From assembly GCA_036501845.1 (NCBI GenBank), contig DASXZO010000036.1:1-64000 (forward strand): DNA of 64,000 bases, read 5' to 3'. This stretch comes from JBBREP01 sp036501845. GTDB lineage: Bacteria; Actinomycetota; Acidimicrobiia; IMCC26256; PALSA-610. Positions 17,797 to 26,245 of the stretch are shown here, piece after piece. The notes beneath the pieces are model-generated. The model did no database searches and was not told the DNA's origin. It was given only the letters and a program-made list of their open reading frames with translations. How positions within the stretch are numbered: position 1 is the first letter of the stretch; each line of letters opens with the position of its first letter. A program made the position numbers and the translations under genes.

Positions 17797-17845
17797 TGCG
17801 GTAGGCAAGGACCGCCACCCCAACATCTACGGACGCCCGGCGCGA

Positions 17846-19120
17846 TCAGCGGAGGTTGTAGTCGTCCTTCCACCACTCCGCTTGGCGGAGTTCTTCTTCG
17901 GTGGTGACGCGGGAGCGGTCTTGGCCGAGGTCGTCGGGGGTGGGGCCGACGCGTTCGACGATCGGCGCGAGCTCCTCGGCCTTGAAGCCGTAGCAGCGCG
18001 CCGCGGTCTCGCCGAGCATCTTGCGCGCGTCGCCAACCGGGACGTCGCCGAAGTCGGCGCGTAGGCGCGGCACGGTATTCGGCCAGGTGCCCTCGGGGTG
18101 CGGATAGTCGGTGCCCCACATCACGCAGTCGCAACCGATCGAGTGACGCCGGCGGATCTCTTCCCGCGACATCGTCGACGCGCCCACGAAGATGTTTGTG
18201 CCGAAGTAGTCGGACGGCAGCTTCGAGATGATGCCCTGCATCATGGCCGCCATCTTCTTCGTGGTGTGGCCGCCGCCGAAGTACTGGTCCCACTTCCACT
18301 TCATGTCGGGCACCCAGAAGCCGGCGCCTTCGGTGACCACGAACTTCAGCCCGGGGTGCCGCTCGAACGCGCCACTGAACAGGAGGTGCGCGATCGGCCG
18401 GTGCGTCCACCACACGACCTCGGCGAGGTAGATGCCGATGTGGTCGTTGTACTCCTCCTTGGGCGCCTCGCCCGAGTGGGTGTGCACCGGCAGATTGGCG
18501 GCTTCGCACGCCGCCCACACCGGCTCGTACACCGCGTCGTTGTACGGCGGGTGGTCGCGCCACATCGTGGGGATCATGATCCCGCGGATTCCGGGATGTT
18601 CGGCGAGCCACTCGATCTCGTTGACGGCACGCGCCACGTCGTGGCAGATCGGTACCAATCCGATGCCACCGCGCCGCTCCGGGCTGTGGGCGCACAGTTC
18701 CACCAGGAAGCGGTTGTGCGCGTGCGCGCCCGCGAACGCGAGTTCGGGATCAGTGATCTCGCCGGCCGAGAGGCCCGCGCCGAACGGCGGCGAAGCGTTG
18801 CCGGTGATGGCATCGGCGTCGGCGAAGATCACCTCGGCAGCCACACCGTCGGCGTCGAGCTCCTTGTCGCGCTGCTGCACGTCGAACGCACCGCGCAAAC
18901 CTTCGGCGTTCTCGGTCTCCCAGTGCATCACGTAGTCGTAATTCATCGCCAGCGTGTCGGCCCGCTTGCCGGCCTGCGCGGCGAGGTACTCGTCGAACGG
19001 CTCGCTGAACTGCGGGTCGAGATACGGGCGATAATCCTCGCACGCAAGCCCGGCGTGACCGTCGGCGCTCACGATCATGTAGCGATCGTTGAGAGCGGGC
19101 GCGCCAGTTGCCGGGCTCAC
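17846..19120 (-). CDS. Amidohydrolase family 2 metal-dependent hydrolase
   Basis: A 424-residue paralogue of the 16091-17332 enzyme. It has the same DGH metal motif (YMIVSADGHAG), a VHTHSGEAP segment, FSGAFERHPGLKFVVTEGAG and the C-terminal MWGTDYPHPEGTWP with the active-site Asp. Probably a cytoplasmic metal-dependent hydrolase or decarboxylase in the same catabolic pathway. Its GTG start overlaps the stop of the acetoacetate-decarboxylase-like gene (GTGA), so the two are translationally coupled. It is convergent with the acetyltransferase gene. Confidence 0.9.
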   Translation of the reverse strand: MSPATGAPALNDRYMIVSADGHAGLACEDYRPYLDPQFSEPFDEYLAAQAGKRADTLAMNYDYVMHWETENAEGLRGAFDVQQRDKELDADGVAAEVIFADADAITGNASPPFGAGLSAGEITDPELAFAGAHAHNRFLVELCAHSPERRGGIGLVPICHDVARAVNEIEWLAEHPGIRGIMIPTMWRDHPPYNDAVYEPVWAACEAANLPVHTHSGEAPKEEYNDHIGIYLAEVVWWTHRPIAHLLFSGAFERHPGLKFVVTEGAGFWVPDMKWKWDQYFGGGHTTKKMAAMMQGIISKLPSDYFGTNIFVGASTMSREEIRRRHSIGCDCVMWGTDYPHPEGTWPNTVPRLRADFGDVPVGDARKMLGETAARCYGFKAEELAPIVERVGPTPDDLGQDRSRVTTEEELRQAEWWKDDYNLR

Positions 19121-19905
19121 TTCGACGCGCCCTTTCCGAGCACCGAAAGATCGTCGTAGCGCTGGTGCATGTAGGGCAACAGTCTCGATGCCGCGATGCG
19201 TTCGACGGTCTGGCCCACCTGGGTGGACGCGCGCTCGGTCCAGTTGATGTCGACGACGCGCCGCACCACGAGATCGGCCACGGGGTCGAGTGGGCTGTCC
19301 TTGAGGATCACTTCGCCGTCGACGCCTTCGTGCACCCGCGACTTCTCGGTCTTGTTGCCGTAAACGAGCCAGCCGTCGTCCTCGAGGCCGTCGCCGTTTG
19401 CGGCGGGCAAGAACTTGAACCAGAAGTCGCGCTTGTCGCGCTCGTAGTTGTCGCGCGTCTCGTTCACGCGGCCTCGCACCTCGATCAGCGTGAAGCCCAT
19501 GCGCGCGATCACGCCTTCCACCGCGCCGTCGTCGCTGCGGGTGGAGCGCACATCGCCGATCTTCTTCGGTTCGCCGTAGGTCTCGCGGCCGCCGATCACC
19601 GATTGCTCGGTGGTCATCGGCATGAAGATCGGGTATTCGCCGAGCACATCACCGTGGCGCGCCCGCACACCGAGCCAGCCCGCGCCGAAGGCCGGACCCA
19701 CCGGCATCTGCACGGTGGTGATCGTGCAGCGCACGAGCGGCTCGCCCTCGACCGGCGCGAGTGGCGGTGGCAGCACCGCGGCGATCACGTCGGGATCGGT
19801 CTCCCACACTGCGGTGAGCGCCTCCGACCAGATCTCGGCGCGCGTGGCCTCCACCTCACGGTTGCGCAGTTGCTCGGCGGCGCGGGGGCCATAGCGAACA
19901 GTCAT
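19117..19905 (-). CDS. Acetoacetate decarboxylase-like protein
   Basis: A 262-residue protein of the acetoacetate decarboxylase (ADC) fold. The segment RETYGEPKKIGDVR contains the EPKK motif in which the catalytic Schiff-base lysine lies in true decarboxylases. GPAFGAGWLGVRARHGDVLGEYPIFMP forms the family core. Family members include beta-keto-acid decarboxylases and related aldolase/dehydratase-like enzymes, so the exact reaction is open. First gene of a coupled pair with the downstream amidohydrolase, suggesting they act on the same substrate chain. Confidence 0.85.
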   Translation of the reverse strand: MTVRYGPRAAEQLRNREVEATRAEIWSEALTAVWETDPDVIAAVLPPPLAPVEGEPLVRCTITTVQMPVGPAFGAGWLGVRARHGDVLGEYPIFMPMTTEQSVIGGRETYGEPKKIGDVRSTRSDDGAVEGVIARMGFTLIEVRGRVNETRDNYERDKRDFWFKFLPAANGDGLEDDGWLVYGNKTEKSRVHEGVDGEVILKDSPLDPVADLVVRRVVDINWTERASTQVGQTVERIAASRLLPYMHQRYDDLSVLGKGASK

Positions 19906-20091
19906 CGCTCACCTCTTCGTAGACGGCGAGCGCCACAGTAAACCTTGCGTGCCGGGCGGCGACCAGAGCACCTACCCGCGAGCGCAGCGAGCCCCGAGCG
20001 CGCCGGGCGCCCGCAGCGGAGTGGGATGAGTGGGACCGGCAAGCGGAGCGCCAGCGGAGCTGTCGGTACCGCGACTGACACGCAGCAATAG

Positions 20092-21912
20092 TTACGCGGC
20101 GTCCTGGTGGTGGGTTTGCCAGGCGGCGTACAACGAGGCATACCGGCCGCCACGAGCGACGAGCTCGTCGTGCGTGCCGAGCTCGGCGAGACCGCCGGCG
20201 TCGATCACCGCGATGCGGTCGGCACGCGCGGCAGTGGACAGCCGGTGCGCGACGACCACGACGGTGCGCCCCGACATCAGCCGTTCGAGCGCCTGCTCCA
20301 CTTCGTGTTCGGTGCCGGGGTCGAGGTTCGACGTGGCCTCGTCGAGCACCAGCACGCCGGGGTCGGCGAGCGCGGCACGTGCGAGCGACACGATCTGGCG
20401 TTCACCGGCCGACAGCCGGGAGCCACCTTCCTGCACCTCGGTATCGAGCCCGTCGGGGAACGAGTCGAAGTGGTGGCCCACGCCCAGCGCCGCGATCGCC
20501 GCGTCGACGTCGGCATCGGTCGCGTCAACCCGCCCGACGCGAATGTTGTCGCGCAAGGAACCCGCGAACAGGTAGCCCTCTTGCGGCACCACGCACATCG
20601 TGCGGCGCAGCGACGCGAACGTGATGTCGCGCAGATCGGCGCCGCCGACCTGCACAGTGCCCTCGACCGGATCGTAGAAACGCGCGAGCAGCTTGGCGAG
20701 TGTCGACTTGCCAGCACCGGTGGGCCCGACGAGCGCCATCCGCTCCCCTGGCGCGATGTGCAGGGTCACATCGTGCAGCACGAGGTCGGCATCGGGGCCA
20801 TAGGCGAAGCTCACATGGTCGACATCGACACCGATTCCTCGGCCGTCTCCTTCGACGCTCGGAACGTCGAACGCACCGACGCGTTCGGCAACCGTCGGCC
20901 GCGTGTCGAGCAGGATGAACACCTTGTCGAGCGCGGCCGCGGCCGACTGGACCGTGTTGTAGAACTGGCTCAGCTGGTTGATCGGATCGAAGAGGTTCAC
21001 CAGGTAGAGCACGAACGCCGTGACCACACCCACCGTGGTGAACCCGTCGTGCACGAGCAAACCACCGAAGCCGAGGATCACTGCGTAGCCGAGCACGCTG
21101 GTGAACTCGACCGACGGGAAGTAGAGCGACGAGATCCGCACGGCGACGAGGTTGGCGTCGTATTGGCCCTCGTTCGTGCCGTGGAAGCGATCGCGGAAGG
21201 ATGGTTCGCGCGCGTACGCCTGCACGACGCGGATGCCTTCGAGCCCTTCCTGCAAGGTGCTCATGTTGGTGGCGATGCTGTCGCGCACTTCGCGGTACGC
21301 GACGTTCGACACCCGACGGAACCAGCGCGACGCCATGAACACCGGCGGCACGATCACGAATACCGCGAGGGCGAGCCGCCACGACAGCAGGAAGATTGCG
21401 AGCACGGCGCCGAGAAACAGCAGCACGTTCTGCACCATCAGCACGAGACCCTGGCTCACGAGATCTTCGAGCGCGTCGATATCGCTCGTCATGCGCGCGA
21501 CGAGCCGCCCGGTCTGCTCGCGCTCGAAGAAGCCGAGTGACAGGCTCATGAGATGCCGGAACACGGTGCCGCGCAGGTCCTGGAGGTAGCCCTCACCGAT
21601 CTTGGCCACAAGGACCGTGACCGTGCGGCCGAGCACGAACGCGATCAGAGCGAGCACCACGTAGACGAGCGCGGCCCGGTCGAGCGCGGCCCCGCTACGG
21701 CCCTTGATGCCATGGTCGATGCCGTAGGCCACGAGCGCCGGCCCGGCAAGGAGCGTGCCCACCTGCAGCATGAGCAGGAACACGGCTACGAAGATGCGCA
21801 CGTAGTAGTCGTCGAGCATCGACCACAGACGCCGCACCAGGCGTTGCGCCTGCGCCCGCGAGATCACCTCGTCGGGAACACTGTCGGCCAGGCGGCGCCC
21901 GCCGCCTCTCAT
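20092..21912 (-). CDS. ABC exporter half-transporter (catalytic NBD subunit of a heterodimer)
   Basis: A 606-residue protein with an N-terminal six-helix type IV ABC exporter membrane domain (residues ~35-335) and a nucleotide-binding domain. The NBD has Walker A GPTGAGKST, a variant signature RLSAGERQ, and Walker B VLVLDEATS with an intact catalytic Glu. It overlaps the upstream partner gene by 4 bases. Intact Walker B with a changed signature, opposite a partner with the reverse pattern, is what heterodimeric exporters show. It probably exports lipids, peptides or drugs across the cytoplasmic membrane. Confidence 0.93.
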   Translation of the reverse strand: MRGGGRRLADSVPDEVISRAQAQRLVRRLWSMLDDYYVRIFVAVFLLMLQVGTLLAGPALVAYGIDHGIKGRSGAALDRAALVYVVLALIAFVLGRTVTVLVAKIGEGYLQDLRGTVFRHLMSLSLGFFEREQTGRLVARMTSDIDALEDLVSQGLVLMVQNVLLFLGAVLAIFLLSWRLALAVFVIVPPVFMASRWFRRVSNVAYREVRDSIATNMSTLQEGLEGIRVVQAYAREPSFRDRFHGTNEGQYDANLVAVRISSLYFPSVEFTSVLGYAVILGFGGLLVHDGFTTVGVVTAFVLYLVNLFDPINQLSQFYNTVQSAAAALDKVFILLDTRPTVAERVGAFDVPSVEGDGRGIGVDVDHVSFAYGPDADLVLHDVTLHIAPGERMALVGPTGAGKSTLAKLLARFYDPVEGTVQVGGADLRDITFASLRRTMCVVPQEGYLFAGSLRDNIRVGRVDATDADVDAAIAALGVGHHFDSFPDGLDTEVQEGGSRLSAGERQIVSLARAALADPGVLVLDEATSNLDPGTEHEVEQALERLMSGRTVVVVAHRLSTAARADRIAVIDAGGLAELGTHDELVARGGRYASLYAAWQTHHQDAA

Positions 21913-23753
21913 CGCGACACCTCCGGTTCGGCATCACGATCGAACTCGTCACCGTCGTCTGCACTCGAGTCGGCCTGCACGTGCGCGGCCGAGAGCTCGG
22001 CGCGGGCCAGCACTTCGCGGTAGCGCTCGCTGCTCGCGAGCAGGTCGTCGTGCGTGCCGTCGGCGACGATGCGCCCACCGTCGAGTAACACCACACGGTC
22101 GGCGAGCGCGATCGTGGCTGGCCGGTGAGCGATGATCAGGGTGGTGCGATCGCGCATCACTTCGGCGAGCGCGGCACGAATCTCGTGTTCCTTGGTGGGG
22201 TCGACCGAGCTCGTGGCGTCGTCGAGGATCAGCACCTTCGGATCGGCGAGCACGGCGCGCGCGATCGCCACACGCTGACGTTGACCGCCCGAAAGCGTGT
22301 AGCCGTGCTGGCCGAGCAGCGTGTCGAAGCCGCCGGGAAGACCTTCGATGAACTCCTCGGCCCCGGCGAGCCGAGCGGCGCGCCGCACTGCCTCCATCGG
22401 CGCGCCCGGATCGGCGAAGGCGATGTTGTCGCGCACCGATTCGGTGAAGAGGAACGTGTCCTCGAACACGATGCCGATCGCGCGGCGGAGCTCCGCGAGG
22501 CGCAGCTCGCGCACGTCGACGCCGCCGATCAAGATGCGTCCGTCATCGACGTCGTAGAAGCGCGGGATCAGCCGGGCGACGGTGCTCTTGCCCGCGGCGG
22601 TGGCGCCCACGAGCGCGACCGCTTGGCCGGCCGGGATCACGAGATCGAGCCCGTCGAGCACCGGCCGCCCGTTGCCGTAGCCGAACGTGACGTGTTCGAA
22701 GCGCAGATCGGCGCCACCGCTCGCGAGCGACTGCGCCTCGGGCGCGTCGACGATCTGCGGGTCGGTGGCGAGCACGTCATGGATGCGCGCGCTGGCCGCG
22801 ATCGAGCGCGGAATCTGGCCGATGAGCTGGCCGAGCATCCGCAACGGCCAGATCAGCATCAGCACATAGAGGTTGGCGGCAAGGATGTCGCCGATCTGGA
22901 GGTGACCTTCGAGCACCTGGTGGCCGCCGTACCAGAGGATGCCCGCGAGACCGAGCGCGGGAAGGAGGTCGATGATCGGCAGGAACCACGCGCGCTCGCG
23001 CGCCGCGGCGATCGAGCGTTCGTAGATGCCCGCCGAGTGATTGTCGACCGAGGCGATCTGGCGGCGCTCGGCCCCGAAACCCTTCACGACGCGGATACCG
23101 GTGATGCTCTCCTCAACCGAACCCGAGTAGCGGGAGAGCTCGTTCTGCAGCGACATGCCGATCGGGAACATCCGCCGCGAGAACCGGGCCGCCGACAGCT
23201 GCAGGAAGGGCAACGCGATCAGGGCGAACACGCAGAGCCCGGGCGAGATGATGACCAGCACCACGATGACGGCAACCATCATGATCGTGCTCGCGATGGT
23301 GAGCGGGATGAGCACCACCGTCTGGTTCACCTGGTTCAGGTCGGACGCGGCGTTGGCCATGAGCTGGCCGGTCTGCGCAGTGTCGTGGTACGCGAAGTGC
23401 AACCGCTGCAGGTGCGCGACGAGTTGCATGCGCATGTCGGTCTCGACTCGGTAGGCGAGGCGGAATGCGGCGTAGCGCCGCATGCCGGTGCAGAGCCCCT
23501 GGAACACGCCCGCGCCCACGAGGATGACGATCCACGTCCACAGCGGGTCGCGGGTGTGCTCGATCGAGCGATCGATGGCCGCGGCGGCCAGCAACGGGAT
23601 CGCGACGCGAGCCGCGGCCCAACCGCCGCCCGCGGCGATGCCGATGCGCGACCACTTCTTGTGCGGGCGCAAGGCATCGCGCATGACCCGCGAACCGATA
23701 CGCCGGCGCGCTTTATCGTCGTCAGCGAGCCCTACCGGCTCCGTCGCGGTCAC
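21909..23753 (-). CDS. ABC exporter half-transporter (degenerate-site subunit of a heterodimer)
   Basis: A 614-residue membrane-plus-ATPase protein. The NBD has Walker A GATAAGKST, canonical signature LSGGQRQ, and Walker B VLILDDATSSVDP, in which Asp replaces the catalytic Glu. This matches the degenerate subunit of heterodimeric exporters such as TM287/288. The GTG start follows a GGGGAGA ribosome site; an apparent longer open frame upstream is not supported. Its TGA overlaps the start of the partner subunit (21912), so the two subunits are made in coupled fashion. Confidence 0.92.
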   Translation of the reverse strand: MTATEPVGLADDDKARRRIGSRVMRDALRPHKKWSRIGIAAGGGWAAARVAIPLLAAAAIDRSIEHTRDPLWTWIVILVGAGVFQGLCTGMRRYAAFRLAYRVETDMRMQLVAHLQRLHFAYHDTAQTGQLMANAASDLNQVNQTVVLIPLTIASTIMMVAVIVVLVIISPGLCVFALIALPFLQLSAARFSRRMFPIGMSLQNELSRYSGSVEESITGIRVVKGFGAERRQIASVDNHSAGIYERSIAAARERAWFLPIIDLLPALGLAGILWYGGHQVLEGHLQIGDILAANLYVLMLIWPLRMLGQLIGQIPRSIAASARIHDVLATDPQIVDAPEAQSLASGGADLRFEHVTFGYGNGRPVLDGLDLVIPAGQAVALVGATAAGKSTVARLIPRFYDVDDGRILIGGVDVRELRLAELRRAIGIVFEDTFLFTESVRDNIAFADPGAPMEAVRRAARLAGAEEFIEGLPGGFDTLLGQHGYTLSGGQRQRVAIARAVLADPKVLILDDATSSVDPTKEHEIRAALAEVMRDRTTLIIAHRPATIALADRVVLLDGGRIVADGTHDDLLASSERYREVLARAELSAAHVQADSSADDGDEFDRDAEPEVSR

Positions 23754-23811
23754 AGTCTCCCCTGCAGATCGCGTGCCTGCGGGGCCTACAGCTCCCGCGT
23801 CCGGTTTCAGG

Positions 23812-24126
23812 CTAGCGGCCGGGCCCAGACGCGCTTCGAGCGGTTTCGGTCGCCTGCTGCTCACGGGCAAGGAAGAGCTCGTGCACCATCGCGACGAGAT
23901 CGGCGGCGCCGGCATCGCTCGTGATGTCGCCGAGAAACAGCGCCGAACGGCACCCGTGCGCCTCGATGTCGCGTGCGACGGCCCCGAGCGCGCCGCCATC
24001 GTCGCCGCAGAGCACCAGCGCCCGCGCGCCGGCCGCGGCGAGCGCACGCGCCGAAGCCGCGCCGGCTTCAGTGTCGGCTCCAGTAACCACGCTCACGAGA
24101 CCAGTGAGATCGCGCCGATCGGCCAT
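23812..24126 (-). CDS. Short SDR-like (Rossmann) fragment protein
   Basis: Only 104 residues. LVSVVTGADTEAGAASARALAAAGARALVLCGDD resembles the dinucleotide-binding start of short-chain dehydrogenases (TGxxxGxG is degenerate), and LFLGDITSDAGAADLVAMVHELF the second strand region (spans residues 10-95). There is no NNAG or YxxxK part, and the usual length is about 250. It is therefore a remnant, or a stand-alone small Rossmann-like protein. Located 58 bases upstream of the ABC exporter pair in the same direction. Function unknown. Confidence 0.5.
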   Translation of the reverse strand: MADRRDLTGLVSVVTGADTEAGAASARALAAAGARALVLCGDDGGALGAVARDIEAHGCRSALFLGDITSDAGAADLVAMVHELFLAREQQATETARSASGPGR

Positions 24127-24148
24127 CGCGCCGACCGTACCGCCGTGG

Positions 24149-25612
24149 TCAGGTGCGGTGGAATACGAGCACGATGCGATTGGTCGGATCGATCAGGTGC
24201 AACTTGCCGGCCGCGTCGATGTACCACGAGTTGGCTTCATTGTGGCCGTAAGCCAGCACGTCGTTCACGTACACGTCCGCGAGGCAACGCACGAGCGTGC
24301 TGTGCACATGGGTGACATACATGATGCCCGGCGTGACGTGCACACTGCCGCCTGCGTCGTTGCACGTTGCCCACGTGATCGTGCCATTGTCGAACGACAC
24401 CGTCGCCGGGCCCTCGTGGTGCACGCCATGATCCGTGATCGAGTCGAGGGTCCATTTCGTGTTCGCCAGCTTGTTCGGCGCGTTCGTTGCGAAATCCGGC
24501 GTACGCGGCAACGTCGGGCAATAGGGGAAGCGCCGGGCCGCGCCCGCGCTCGCGCGGTGGTCGACGCAGTCGCCGTTTTGCGCGGCGCGGTACGCCTCGA
24601 TGTCGAAGCCGGACTTCCGCGCGGTCGCGAGCGGGATGAAGGACACGGCTTCGCCGAAGTACCCCACCACCTCTCCTTGCTGGTTCACGACGATGTACAG
24701 CTGACGATCCGTGATCGGTGGGTACAGGTCGGTCGGGCCGAGACCAATACGCGATGCCGTGGCAGGGTTCAGCGGACGGGTCAGTTGCTGGATTTGCTGC
24801 TCTGGGTTGGCGATGAAGCCGGCGACTTTGCCGTCACGAGTGCCGTCTGCGATGGGTTCGCCGTCGTTGCCCTGCACCCGCACGACGGCGGCGCCGAACG
24901 GCTTCTTGTAGTCCTTCTCGGCCTGCACGCACGCCGGCGTCGCCTCGACGCTCCCGCTGGTGTTGTCCACACAGCTCCGCACGAGCGCGAGCCGCGCGGG
25001 ATACTCCGCGATCGCGCGCGGCAGCGCGCCGAGGTCGCGCGTGTACCAGCCGTAGAGCGTGTAGCCGTCGAGTCCCGTGATCGGATAGCCGGGCTTGCCA
25101 GTGGGATACGCACCGCCGCCCAGCGGACCGACGAGATAGCTCGCCTTCGTATAGCCCACCACCTGGCCCGAACCGTTGGCCACGGGCAGCACGGGTGTGC
25201 CCGGTGCGTAACCGAGGCGTAGCAGCGCGGCGTCGCGCGACTCGCCGGGCGCAGTCGTGGGCAGGGCCGTGATGGGCCGGGCTGCGGGCAAGTTCTCGAA
25301 ACGCGAACCTTGCGGACCCGGTGTGGGTGACGGCGTCGACACCGACGAGCGCGTGGGCGGCGCGTGCGACGGTGTGGTCGTGCCGTTGCGCGTCGTGAGC
25401 ACGCCTACGAGCAGCAACACGCACCCGGCCACAACTGCGCCCGCGAATGCGAAGCGCCGCCGCCCCACGGTGCGATGCGCGCGCTCCATCGGTTGCGCGC
25501 GCACCGGCGTCGGCGGCACCTCGAAATGCACGCCGCTCGCGATCTCGGCAAAGTTCGCGCGCAGGCGTTCCTCGAACTCGTGCTGCGCGTGGTCGCGCTG
25601 CATCTGGCTCAT
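24149..25612 (-). CDS. Membrane-anchored META-domain protein, probable sigma-factor partner
   Basis: A 487-residue protein. Residues 1-50 are cytoplasmic and charged, followed by one transmembrane helix (FAFAGAVVAGCVLLLVGVL, near 55-75), a Pro/Ser/Thr-rich linker and a large extracytoplasmic part. The C-terminus (KWTLDSITDHG, then WATCNDAGGSVHVTPG) resembles a META/HslJ domain. The start overlaps the ECF sigma gene stop as ATGA, the arrangement usual for sigma factor and anti-sigma pairs. The cytoplasmic tail is not an obvious zinc anti-sigma domain, so the anti-sigma role is inferred from context. Confidence 0.75.
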   Translation of the reverse strand: MSQMQRDHAQHEFEERLRANFAEIASGVHFEVPPTPVRAQPMERAHRTVGRRRFAFAGAVVAGCVLLLVGVLTTRNGTTTPSHAPPTRSSVSTPSPTPGPQGSRFENLPAARPITALPTTAPGESRDAALLRLGYAPGTPVLPVANGSGQVVGYTKASYLVGPLGGGAYPTGKPGYPITGLDGYTLYGWYTRDLGALPRAIAEYPARLALVRSCVDNTSGSVEATPACVQAEKDYKKPFGAAVVRVQGNDGEPIADGTRDGKVAGFIANPEQQIQQLTRPLNPATASRIGLGPTDLYPPITDRQLYIVVNQQGEVVGYFGEAVSFIPLATARKSGFDIEAYRAAQNGDCVDHRASAGAARRFPYCPTLPRTPDFATNAPNKLANTKWTLDSITDHGVHHEGPATVSFDNGTITWATCNDAGGSVHVTPGIMYVTHVHSTLVRCLADVYVNDVLAYGHNEANSWYIDAAGKLHLIDPTNRIVLVFHRT

Positions 25613-26151
25613 GATCGGAGCTCCGTCCTCAACGTCTGCAGGGCCCGCGCCGCGAGCGACTTGACGGTGCCGGGCCGGCAACCGAGTGCTTCGGCGATGT
25701 CGGCCTCGGAGAGATCTTCGAAGTACCGCATCACGATCACGGCCCTCTGGCGCGCCGGCAGGCGACCGACCACGTCGAACAGCTCGCGCGGCGCGTCGGT
25801 GGTGAGCGCGTCGACCCACAACATCGGTTGCAGCGACGCACGCGCTCGTTCACGACGGCGGTGACGGGTCGCGGCGTGCACGATCGTCGCCCGCAGGTAC
25901 GCAGGCGGATGGTCCACCCGGTCCCACCGCTGGTTCAGCGCCGTGAAACCGTCCTGCACGATGTCTTCGGCCGCAGCCGCCTCGCCGACGAGCAGGTACG
26001 CGAGCCGGGCCGCCCAACTGGCGTGGGTTCGGTAGAAGGCCTCGAACGAGCGCGGCTCGCCGTATTCGCCGTACTCGCAGCCGTCGGCCGGCTTCCCGCC
26101 GGACTCGTCATCCGACGCAAGGGGCGGCCGAGACGTGACGCTCACACCCAC
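25609..26151 (-). CDS. ECF-type RNA polymerase sigma factor
   Basis: A 180-residue sigma-70 family protein of the extracytoplasmic function group (SigE-like). Region 2 is FEAFYRTHASWAARLAYLLVGEAAAAEDIVQD (residues ~35-68), with the region 2.2-2.4 WxRV part following. Region 4 is LPARQRAVIVMRYFEDLSEADIAEALGCRPGTVKS, a helix-turn-helix for the -35 box. Regions 1 and 3 are absent, as expected. The start is GTG at 26151 or 26145; either would leave almost no 5' leader if the promoter described just upstream is correct. Coupled to the downstream membrane partner. Confidence 0.92.
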   Translation of the reverse strand: MGVSVTSRPPLASDDESGGKPADGCEYGEYGEPRSFEAFYRTHASWAARLAYLLVGEAAAAEDIVQDGFTALNQRWDRVDHPPAYLRATIVHAATRHRRRERARASLQPMLWVDALTTDAPRELFDVVGRLPARQRAVIVMRYFEDLSEADIAEALGCRPGTVKSLAARALQTLRTELRS

Positions 26152-26156
26152 ATAGA

Positions 26157-26180
26157 GACACGACGGGCCGATCCGGTTCC
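26157..26180 (-). promoter_or_regulatory. Candidate ECF-dependent autoregulatory promoter
   Basis: On the minus strand GGAAC (26180-26176) is followed after 16 bases by GTC (26159-26157), the usual -35/-10 pattern of ECF sigma factors. It ends only a few bases before the sigma gene start, implying a leaderless or nearly leaderless mRNA. Confidence 0.4.
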
Positions 26181-26245
26181 ACTTTTCCCGCGTGTTCCGG
26201 GAACCGGCCGGCCCGACGAAGTTGGGGCGTCTCGGAATCGCGCGA

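Noticed and set aside
19906..20091. Gene in the GC-rich gap before the ABC exporter pair
   Set aside because: Only composition-driven short frames occur; the stretch holds AGCGCAGCGAG-like words, with no ribosome site or recognisable protein.
21909..24047. 712-residue extension of the ABC exporter subunit
   Set aside because: The extra N-terminal ~98 residues overlap the SDR-like gene in another frame and have no transporter features.
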